Shown here in pieces: positions 6,093 through 11,028 of a stretch of DNA of 11,028 nucleotides. The position numbers and the translations under genes were made by a program. The notes under the pieces are model-generated. The model searched no databases, was not told where the DNA came from, and saw only the letters and a list, made by a program, of their open reading frames with translations. Where the stretch lies: the NCBI GenBank assembly GCA_947426265.1, contig CANEDJ010000044.1:1-11028 (forward strand). The letters run 5' to 3'. The stretch comes from MGBC102946 sp022793145 (GTDB lineage: Bacteria > Bacillota_I > Bacilli_A > RF39 > UBA660). Position 1 is the first letter of the stretch, and the number at the start of each line of letters is the position of its first letter.

Positions 6093-6115
6093 AGAGATTA
6101 TTGTCTCTTTTTTTT
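6091..6115 (+). terminator. Terminator after the DUF2974 gene, overlapping the next promoter
   Basis: A five- to seven-bp stem (6093-6097 AGAGA with 6104-6108 TCTCT, extended by one G-T and one A-T pair) with a six-base loop is followed by a T-run (6108-6115). It overlaps the last two bases of the stop codon. Confidence 0.75.
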
Positions 6116-6129
6116 GGGTGTGTTATAAT
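6101..6129 (+). promoter_or_regulatory. Promoter for the HAD/SDR pair, embedded in the upstream terminator
   Basis: TTGTCT (6101-6106) lies in the loop and 3' arm of the terminator hairpin. It is followed after 17 bases by TATAAT (6124-6129) with a TGT extension (6121-6123), a full extended -10. Transcription would start near 6136, about 14 bases before the HAD start codon. Confidence 0.7.
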
Positions 6130-6149
6130 GAAATAGGGAAGATGATAGA

Positions 6150-6845
6150 ATGGATATCGTAATTATTTATGATTTTGATGGGACTTTAACTCCATATTCG
6201 ATGCCACAATATCAGATTTTAAAAGATTGTGGTTACGACAGTCCGAAGTTATTTTCACGAATTGAAGATATGATTAAACGTCGGAAGATTAGCTTGTATG
6301 AAGCTTATGTAGAAACTATTTTTCAGATACTGTCTGAAAATAATATAGAAAAGAGTATGGATTCTATTTGTAAAGGTGCTATGGAAGTAACGTATAATCC
6401 AGGTGCTATTGCTTATTTTGAAAAATTTAAAAACGTGAAGCATTATGTGATAACATCTGGATATGAAGATTATATTCGAAGGACTAAAATATATCCTTAT
6501 TTACAAGAGGTTTTAGGAACCAGAGTTAAAATAGATGGTAATGAAACTAGTATTGCTTATTTGATGACTGATGAAAAAAAGGTAGAAGCAATTAAAAAAG
6601 TAGTTAAGGAAAGCAAAACAGATTTTGAAAACGTGATTTATATAGGAGATGGTTTAACAGACCGCTATGCGTTTGAATATATTCATAAAAAAGGTGGAGT
6701 GAGTATTTTTTTGGGAGAAAAAACGGAACAAATAGAGATACTATGCAAATCTTGTATGATCGATTATTGTTTTGAAAAAAGTTTTGAAGAAGGAAGCTCA
6801 TTAGATCAATATATACAAAATAGAGTATGGAAGAATAAAAATTAA
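6150..6845 (+). CDS. HAD-superfamily phosphatase (SerB/HAD-IB-like)
   Basis: This 231-residue cytosolic hydrolase has all four HAD motifs. Motif I is DFDGT (D8 nucleophile, D10 acid/base), motif II TSG (T102, S103), motif III a lysine in TDEKK (K143/K144), and motif IV GDGLTD (D167, D171). A helical C1 cap fits in residues 16-82, as in phosphoserine-phosphatase-like members. The family dephosphorylates small molecules through a phospho-aspartate intermediate. The substrate cannot be read here, and the sequence does not look like true SerB. The ATG at 6150 has AGGGAAG (6135-6141) eight bases upstream. An SDR gene starts 39 bases after its stop with no terminator between, so the two probably form one transcript. 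Confidence 0.9.
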   Translation: MDIVIIYDFDGTLTPYSMPQYQILKDCGYDSPKLFSRIEDMIKRRKISLYEAYVETIFQILSENNIEKSMDSICKGAMEVTYNPGAIAYFEKFKNVKHYVITSGYEDYIRRTKIYPYLQEVLGTRVKIDGNETSIAYLMTDEKKVEAIKKVVKESKTDFENVIYIGDGLTDRYAFEYIHKKGGVSIFLGEKTEQIEILCKSCMIDYCFEKSFEEGSSLDQYIQNRVWKNKN

Positions 6846-6884
6846 TAATAGCAGAACAAAGATAATAAAGAAGGAGTGAATAAA

Positions 6885-7622
6885 ATGTTAGAAGGAAAAG
6901 TTATGGTTATTACAGGAGGAACTAGAGGAATTGGTTTAGAAACAGTAAGAGTGTTCAAAGAAAATAAAGCGGAAGTAATTTTATTTGGTTCAAAAAAAGA
7001 AACAGTAGAAGAAGCGATTTCGAAATTAAAAGAAGAAGGAATGGAAGTAAAAGGATACTATCCAAACTTGGATCATATAGAAGAGTTGAATAAAGTAGTA
7101 GAAGAAATTGTAAAGGAATATGGAAAAATTGATATTTTAATTAATAATGCTGGGATTTCTGCCAACAAAAAAATAGAAGATACAGCATCAGAAGAATTTG
7201 CTAAAATCATGAACTTGAATGTGAATGCTATATTTAATATGACAAAAGCAGTAGTTCCATATATGAAAGAACAACATCATGGTGTGATTTTAAATACAAG
7301 CTCTATGGTAAGCATTTATGGACAGCCATCAGGAGTAGGTTATCCTGCTAGTAAATTTGCTGTCAATGGATTAACAAAATCTCTTTCAAGAGAACTTGCA
7401 CCATTTCAAATTCGTGTAAATGCAGTAGCACCTGGAATTACCAAAACAGATATGGTAGCCGCTCTTCCAGAAGAAATGATAGAACCGTTAATCAAAACAA
7501 TTCCACTTGGAAGAATAGGAGAACCTAGAGATATTGCCAATGCATTTTTATTTCTAGCAAGCGACCTTGCTTCTTATATCACAGGTGAAATTTTATCAGT
7601 AGATGGAGCAGCCAGAAGTTAA
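6885..7622 (+). CDS. Short-chain dehydrogenase/reductase, FabG-like 3-oxoacyl-ACP reductase family
   Basis: This 245-residue NAD(P)-dependent oxidoreductase has the SDR signatures: TGGTRGIG (10-17) for the cofactor, NNAG (87-90), the catalytic set N114, S140, Y153 and K157 in YPASK, and the PG motif (183-184). It ends with ITGEILSVDGA, the standard FabG-type C-terminus. Length is as expected. The site normally holding Asp before the adenine ring reads NLD (61-63). The sequence is FabG-like, but such proteins may also act on sugars or other alcohols, and no fatty-acid synthesis genes flank it. It is therefore probably not the housekeeping fabG. The ATG at 6885 is preferred over a GTG at 6876 because AAGGAG (6871-6876) then sits eight bases upstream and SDRs begin with the LEGKVMVITGG stretch. 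It is probably co-transcribed with the HAD phosphatase. Confidence 0.93.
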   Translation: MLEGKVMVITGGTRGIGLETVRVFKENKAEVILFGSKKETVEEAISKLKEEGMEVKGYYPNLDHIEELNKVVEEIVKEYGKIDILINNAGISANKKIEDTASEEFAKIMNLNVNAIFNMTKAVVPYMKEQHHGVILNTSSMVSIYGQPSGVGYPASKFAVNGLTKSLSRELAPFQIRVNAVAPGITKTDMVAALPEEMIEPLIKTIPLGRIGEPRDIANAFLFLASDLASYITGEILSVDGAARS

Positions 7623-7646
7623 GCAAAGCAATTTGCTTTTTCTTTT
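7621..7646 (+). terminator. Terminator of the HAD/SDR unit
   Basis: A perfect 7-bp stem (7621-7627 AAGCAAA with 7632-7638 TTTGCTT) with a four-base loop and following T residues, overlapping the stop codon. Confidence 0.8.
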
Positions 7647-7667
7647 GAAAAAATATAACTATCAATC

Positions 7668-7696
7668 TTTTCATTTGACAAATAATTTTATATAAT
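7668..7696 (+). promoter_or_regulatory. Promoter for the transglutaminase-like gene
   Basis: TTTTCA (7668-7673), 17 bases, TATAAT (7691-7696). A perfect TTGACA at 7675-7680 is only 10 bases from this -10, or 15 from a TAAAAT at 7696-7701, so it is either a decoy or part of a second, poorly spaced promoter. The start near 7703 leaves about 19 bases before the ATG. Confidence 0.6.
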
Positions 7697-7721
7697 AAAA
7701 TTAGATACTGGAGGTGAAATC

Positions 7722-8831
7722 ATGGGACATACTGTAGAGCCATTTTCGTTTAGAAAGAATGGGAAACTAATCATTGTAAATTCTGTATTAGAGAATATTG
7801 ATACATTAACAGAAGAAGAATTAAAAGAAGTTTTATTACGTTTTAAAGATGTATTGTCTCCTGTTATGACAAGTATTTATATTCCTAGTGTGTCTATGAT
7901 GAAAATAATAAAAGAAGTAGCTCCAGAAATGAAAATTCGATTTAAAACAGAAAAAAGTGGTGGCTCTTTCATTCTTCCAATTACATGTGATGAATTTTTT
8001 GAGGGAGAAGCTTACTTTGATTCCATTTTAAATGGAATTAATCCCAATTGGACGGAATTACAAAAGTATAAATATTTATATAATTCTTTAGGAATGATGT
8101 TATCTTATGATTTGAATGTGACATTAGATGGGGCATTTAGTAGTATCCATGAGAAATATGCTAGAAATATTTTTACTTCTATTGCTAGAAATTGGGGGAT
8201 ATGTTCTTCTTTTGCAGCTAGTTATGATTATCTCTGTTATAGGGCAGGGTTAGAAAGTGAAATTGTTTCAGAGGAAGAACACGATTACGTTGTGATTAAT
8301 GTCCATGAAAAGGGAGATTATTTGGTTGACCCAACATGGGATGCTGCCTTTTTAAAATTTGGAATAAAAACAAGAAATTTTGGAATTTCTAAAGAACAGT
8401 TTATAAATGGTGGACATCATTTAGAGCAAACTGAAGTAGAAGATTATGAAATAGAAGCGTTAACAGAAGATGAATTAGAAGATTTAGACCAAAGCATCGG
8501 ATATTTAGATTTGTTTGGAGGAGCTTATACTAATATTCAAGCAATAATAGATCGCTTAGATGGAGATAGTGTGTTTCTTAAAATAGCTTCTCTTTTAGAT
8601 GTTCTAAAGGAATTAAAAGTAATTGGAAGACCATCTTTAAACGATTATGAAAATTTATTAAATGATATTATTTTAAGTGATCCAGTATTGAGAGAAAATG
8701 TAAAATTATTTGGTACAGTATTAGAAAATCATAATAGAGCCATTCTTGTTAGAGCATCTATGAATGAAAAAATAGAGCAGTATGTTTTAGAGGAAGGATT
8801 TTATTTGAAAAAAGAAGGAATGAAAAAGTAG
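7722..8831 (+). CDS. Cytosolic transglutaminase-like (papain-fold) protein
   Basis: This 369-residue protein has no signal peptide or membrane helix. The central domain (about 110-210) matches the bacterial transglutaminase-like fold: a YKYLYNSLGMMLSYDL lead-in, then WGICSSFAASYDYLCYRAGLESEIV (158-182) with C161 as the likely nucleophile, H187 in EEHDYVVINV, and D203 in YLVDPTWD. C-H-D is the expected catalytic triad. The usual H-A/S-W is here H-D-Y. Flanking N-terminal (1-105) and acidic C-terminal (240-369) regions match nothing I know; the latter is helical and may bind a partner. Family members act as cysteine proteases, peptidases or crosslinkers, usually outside the cell, so the lack of export signal is notable. 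The start ATG at 7722 follows a very strong GGAGGTGA (7710-7717). Single-gene unit; no strong terminator follows. Confidence 0.85.
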   Translation: MGHTVEPFSFRKNGKLIIVNSVLENIDTLTEEELKEVLLRFKDVLSPVMTSIYIPSVSMMKIIKEVAPEMKIRFKTEKSGGSFILPITCDEFFEGEAYFDSILNGINPNWTELQKYKYLYNSLGMMLSYDLNVTLDGAFSSIHEKYARNIFTSIARNWGICSSFAASYDYLCYRAGLESEIVSEEEHDYVVINVHEKGDYLVDPTWDAAFLKFGIKTRNFGISKEQFINGGHHLEQTEVEDYEIEALTEDELEDLDQSIGYLDLFGGAYTNIQAIIDRLDGDSVFLKIASLLDVLKELKVIGRPSLNDYENLLNDIILSDPVLRENVKLFGTVLENHNRAILVRASMNEKIEQYVLEEGFYLKKEGMKK

Positions 8832-8868
8832 TTTTTCAAATTGTAAACAAAAATTTAGTATTATGTTT

Positions 8869-8923
8869 TATAATGGTATAGAAAATTTAATCTTGTATTA
8901 GAATTAGGTTTCTATGATATAAT
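8869..8923 (+). promoter_or_regulatory. Promoter region for the zinc-ribbon/ABC-F unit, two -10 boxes and an inverted repeat
   Basis: There are two TATAAT boxes. One is at 8869-8874 with no good -35. The other at 8918-8923 is preceded by TGA (8915-8917), a full extended -10, with a TTGTAT 19 bases upstream (8893-8898). An inverted repeat, ATAGAAA (8878-8884) and TTTCTAT (8909-8915), abuts the second -10 and could be an operator, or chance in A+T-rich DNA. The start near 8930 would leave a leader of about 15 bases. Confidence 0.5.
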
Positions 8924-8944
8924 AAAAATAGAGGAGGAAAAATT

Positions 8945-9355
8945 ATGAATGCTACTATTTTTAATGCTTTATTTGTGATTGTTCCTATTTTTATTTTGGT
9001 GATTTTTATTTTTACTATTATGATGATGATAAGTCCTAAGTTAAGAGGAAAATTGATGAGTAGACAAGTTAAAGCAACAAGATACATGATGGAAGAAGCA
9101 AAAGATGATTTAAAAGAAATGGGGACAATGGCAGGAGATATCCAAGCTCAAACGAAGAAAAATATTTTGGAGCAAAATGAAGATGTACTAAAGGAGATAG
9201 AAAAAAGAAGTGCGAATATCAAAAAAGAAGGAATAGAAATAAAAATGAGGGCGATTAAAGATGGATTTTCACAAAATATGATCTATTGTAAACATTGTGG
9301 AGTACTTATTGATGAAGATTCTAAATTCTGTAAAAAATGTGGAAAGGAACAATAA
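8945..9355 (+). CDS. Membrane-anchored zinc-ribbon protein
   Basis: This 136-residue protein has one N-terminal membrane helix (about 8-29), no cleavable signal, then a charged helical, probably coiled-coil, region (about 38-108). It ends in a zinc ribbon CKHCG-x9-CKKCG (C115, C118, C129, C132), matching the zinc_ribbon_2 type found at the end of many low-GC Gram-positive proteins. With a short outside N-terminus the ribbon would sit in the cytosol, though topology is inferred. The role of such proteins is unknown; the ribbon may bind protein or nucleic acid. The ATG at 8945 has GGAGG (8933-8937) seven bases upstream. No terminator separates it from the ABC-F leader peptide, so the two genes are likely co-transcribed unless there is a weak promoter near 9351 (AATAAT, 9351-9356). 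Confidence 0.88.
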   Translation: MNATIFNALFVIVPIFILVIFIFTIMMMISPKLRGKLMSRQVKATRYMMEEAKDDLKEMGTMAGDIQAQTKKNILEQNEDVLKEIEKRSANIKKEGIEIKMRAIKDGFSQNMIYCKHCGVLIDEDSKFCKKCGKEQ

Positions 9356-9384
9356 TTTTGTTATATCAAAATGGAGGTGGGAAA

Positions 9385-9405
9385 ATGAGAATATTTGCTT
9401 TATAA
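9385..9405 (+). CDS. Six-residue leader peptide (MRIFAL) upstream of ABC-F gene
   Basis: An ATG at 9385 opens the six-codon frame ATG-AGA-ATA-TTT-GCT-TTA ending in TAA (9403-9405). It has an excellent ribosome binding site, GGAGGTGG (9373-9380), with GGAGG seven bases from the ATG. That is as strong as those of the real genes around it, and far better than expected for a chance six-codon frame. It ends four bases before arm 1 of the hairpin at 9409-9432, so a ribosome on its last codons would cover that arm. Short leader peptides are used by erm, cat and some ABC-F resistance genes to sense ribosome-targeting drugs. MRIFAL is too short to compare reliably with known leaders. Its translation is inferred from sequence only. 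Confidence 0.7.
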   Translation: MRIFAL

Positions 9406-9408
9406 GTA

Positions 9409-9452
9409 TGGCATAAACTTTAAATTATGCCAGAATATTTAGGAGGCATAAT
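9409..9452 (+). promoter_or_regulatory. Putative translational attenuator of the ABC-F gene (three-arm switch)
   Basis: Arm 1 (9409-9416, TGGCATAA) pairs perfectly with arm 2 (9425-9432, TTATGCCA) around an 8-nt loop. Arm 3 (9445-9452, GGCATAAT) can instead pair with an overlapping arm 2 (9424-9431, ATTATGCC) around a 13-nt loop. Both are 8-bp helices and exclude each other. Arm 3 contains the last two G of the ABC-F Shine-Dalgarno AGGAGG (9441-9446) and all bases up to its ATG at 9453. The 2:3 helix should thus block initiation, while 1:2 leaves it open. The 1:2 hairpin has no T-run, so this is not a terminator. A ribosome on the leader stop would cover arm 1 and favour 2:3 (off). One held earlier, or none, would leave 1:2 (on). 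Confidence 0.6.
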
Positions 9453-10952
9453 ATGTTAGAAGTGAAAAATGTAGATATTATGATATCTACAAGATATATA
9501 ATAAAATCATTATCTTTTACATTAAAAAAGCAAGATAAACTTGCTATTATTGGAGAAGAAGGTAATGGGAAATCAACGTTATTAAAAACATTATTAGGAA
9601 TATGTGAATATGCGAAAGTGAACGGAATCATTGACTTTCATGGATATAAAGTTGGCTATTTAGAACAATCAATGAGTAAAGATGCTTTCGGTAAAATAGT
9701 ATTTGATTATTTATTTCAAGACGAAGAAGATTATTATAATAAGATAAATCAATTTTATAAGCATTTAAAAGTTTTGCAATTAGAAGATTCTATTTTAAAA
9801 CAAATCATAAATACTTTATCTGGGGGAGAAAAAGTTAAAATTGGAATTTTAAAACTGTTGTTAGAAGAAAATGATATTTTATTTTTAGATGAGCCTACTA
9901 ATGACTTAGATATAGAAACATTAGAATGGTTAGAAGAATTTATTTTGAAATTTAATGGACCCGTTATTTATGTATCTCATGATGAGACTTTGTTATCTAG
10001 AACTGCCAATATGATTTTGCACTTAGAGCAATTAAAGAAAAAACAGGAGTGCAAACATACATTGGTAAGAATGGATTATGATAGCTACATAGAAAATAGA
10101 TTACATTTGATAGACCGTCAAGCACAAGTATCTAAAGCGGAAAAAAGGGCTTATGATAAAAAACAAGAAAAATTAATGCAAATTATGCAAAAAGTAGAAT
10201 ATCAGCAGAATACGATTTCTAGAAAGGACCCATTTGGGGCGAAACTTTTAAAAAAGAAGATGCATTCTTTAAAAGCTCAAGAAAAAAGATTAGAAGAGAA
10301 ACCTTTAACAGAATATCCAGATGTAGAAGAAAGTATCCATTTCTTTTTTGAACCAGTAACTATACCAAAACAAAAAATAATTTTAAAAGTGATGATCCCA
10401 AAGCTAGTAGCACATAAAAAAGTATTATCTCATAATATAAAGTTTGATATTATTGGGAATACTCATTTATGTATCACTGGTAAAAATGGAGTTGGTAAAA
10501 CGACTTTGTTAAAAGAAATTTATCAAAATTTGAAAATGCGGCAAGATTTGAATGCTGGCTATATGCCACAAAATTATGAGGAAATTTTAGAGGGGTATGA
10601 TACAGTATTAGATTTTATTGCATCCAAAGAGAAACAAGAAATAGAACATGCAAGAATGTTTTTGGGAAACATGAATTTTACAAAAGAAGAAATGACTGGT
10701 AGTTTAAAAGATTTAAGCAATGGGACCAAAGCAAAACTGTTTTTAATCAAATTGGTTCTAAACAAATGTGATGTTTTAATACTAGATGAGCCAACTAGAA
10801 ATGTAAGTCCACTTTCGAATCCTGTCATCAGAAATGTTTTGACCACTTTTAATGGATGTATTATTAGTGTTAGTCATGACCGTAAATTTATAGAAGAAGT
10901 CATTAATGAGCATTATCTATTAACAAAAGATGGCATGATAAAATTAAATTAA
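9453..10952 (+). CDS. ABC-F family ATPase, ribosome-protection-like
   Basis: This 499-residue soluble protein has two ABC ATPase domains and no membrane segments. Domain 1 has Walker A GEEGNGKST (34-42), signature LSGGE (122-126), Walker B ILFLDE with DEPTNDLD (146-153) and switch SHD (175-177). The linker (about 215-295, basic and helical, with RKDPFGAKLLKKKM) is the region that contacts P-site tRNA in ABC-F proteins. Domain 2 has Walker A GKNGVGKTT (343-351), a degenerate signature LSNGT (421-425), Walker B LILDE with DEPTRNVSPLS (445-455) and SVSHD (472-476). ABC-F proteins act on the ribosome as translation factors or displace antibiotics. Length near that of Vga/Lsa-type members and a leader attenuator suggest a drug-linked role, but no resistance profile can be read. 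The ATG at 9453 has AGGAGG (9441-9446) six bases upstream. Confidence 0.9.
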   Translation: MLEVKNVDIMISTRYIIKSLSFTLKKQDKLAIIGEEGNGKSTLLKTLLGICEYAKVNGIIDFHGYKVGYLEQSMSKDAFGKIVFDYLFQDEEDYYNKINQFYKHLKVLQLEDSILKQIINTLSGGEKVKIGILKLLLEENDILFLDEPTNDLDIETLEWLEEFILKFNGPVIYVSHDETLLSRTANMILHLEQLKKKQECKHTLVRMDYDSYIENRLHLIDRQAQVSKAEKRAYDKKQEKLMQIMQKVEYQQNTISRKDPFGAKLLKKKMHSLKAQEKRLEEKPLTEYPDVEESIHFFFEPVTIPKQKIILKVMIPKLVAHKKVLSHNIKFDIIGNTHLCITGKNGVGKTTLLKEIYQNLKMRQDLNAGYMPQNYEEILEGYDTVLDFIASKEKQEIEHARMFLGNMNFTKEEMTGSLKDLSNGTKAKLFLIKLVLNKCDVLILDEPTRNVSPLSNPVIRNVLTTFNGCIISVSHDRKFIEEVINEHYLLTKDGMIKLN

Positions 10953-10953
10953 A

Positions 10954-10977
10954 AGCAAATCATATTTTTGATTTGTT
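10954..10977 (+). other. Stem-loop just after the ABC-F stop
   Basis: CAAATCA (10956-10962) pairs with TGATTTG (10969-10975), extended by one G-T and one A-T pair, around a six-base loop. No T-run follows, so it is not itself a standard terminator. It may protect the 3' end or act together with the terminator next to it. Confidence 0.5.
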
Positions 10978-10990
10978 CAGACTGTTGACA

Positions 10991-11028
10991 AAGTGGTATA
11001 TTCAAAAAGAATATGCTACTTTTTTTAT
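10991..11028 (+). terminator. Strong terminator of the ABC-F gene
   Basis: An 11-bp stem (10993-11003 with 11009-11019, two G-T pairs) with an AAAAA loop is followed by seven T residues (11020-11026). It is the longest terminator stem in the window and closes the zinc-ribbon/ABC-F unit. Confidence 0.9.

Noticed and set aside
7675..7680. Perfect TTGACA as the -35 of the transglutaminase-like gene
   Set aside because: It is only 10 bases from the perfect TATAAT and 15 from the next candidate; TTTTCA at 7668 has proper 17-base spacing.
8821..8838. TGAAAAA/TTTTTCA hairpin at the end of the transglutaminase-like gene as terminator
   Set aside because: The stem is almost all A-T, its T-run lies inside the stem and no T-run follows, so it is unlikely to stop transcription well.
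9371..9388. Five-codon frame starting at the ATG at 9371
   Set aside because: It consists of the ribosome binding site of the MRIFAL leader and has no site of its own.
9409..9432. Hairpin before the ABC-F gene as a transcription terminator
   Set aside because: The 3' arm is followed by GAATATTTAGG, not a T-run, so control at translation is the better reading.
1..11028. CRISPR arrays, tRNA or rRNA genes, toxin-antitoxin pairs, phage genes or intact insertion sequences
   Set aside because: No regularly spaced repeats, cloverleaf-like sequences, transposase cores or terminal inverted repeats flanking a transposase were seen.

Overview
The window is A+T-rich bacterial DNA with strong GGAGG-type ribosome binding sites, sigma-A-like promoters (many TATAAT boxes, some with a TGn extension) and short hairpin-plus-T-run terminators after most genes. 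TGA is used as a stop and no gene needs it as tryptophan, so the code is the standard one. Gene families and style point to a low-GC Bacillota, probably a host-associated Erysipelotrichia- or Clostridia-like organism. That placement is inference. Thirteen full-length protein genes are present, plus one very short leader peptide and one broken gene remnant. All run on the + strand except a ZIP metal transporter near the left edge. I see no tRNA, rRNA, CRISPR array, intact insertion sequence or phage module.

Left part (1-1860): a remnant that looks like the tail of an Rpn/PD-(D/E)XK transposase-associated gene; a minus-strand ZIP transporter with its own promoter and terminator; then, diverging from it, a two-gene unit of a small lipoprotein and a zinc-ribbon protein joined by an ATGA stop/start overlap. 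Middle-left (1900-3860): a maltose/galactoside-type O-acetyltransferase overlapping an AraC-type regulator, then a single-gene VOC (glyoxalase-fold) unit. Centre (3846-4930): a strong promoter drives a small soluble protein of unknown function and an overlapping membrane DUF3267 protein with an HELLH zinc-protease motif. Centre-right (4941-8831): a DUF2974 alpha/beta hydrolase, a HAD phosphatase followed closely by a FabG-like SDR, and a cytosolic transglutaminase-like protein. Right part (8869-11028): a membrane-anchored zinc-ribbon protein, then an ABC-F ATPase gene preceded by a six-codon leader peptide, ending in a strong terminator.

The genes are mostly independent one- or two-gene units, so this is a patchwork of housekeeping and stress or accessory functions and not one pathway. 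The most interesting element is the leader of the ABC-F gene (9373-9455). It has a good ribosome binding site, the peptide MRIFAL, and three short arms in which the middle arm can pair with either of two GGCATAA copies. The second copy carries part of the ABC-F Shine-Dalgarno sequence. This has the layout of a ribosome-sensing translational attenuator of the kind known for antibiotic-resistance genes. The ABC-F protein itself has an unusual second ATPase domain (LSNGT signature; DEPTRNVSPLS in place of DEPTNxLD).
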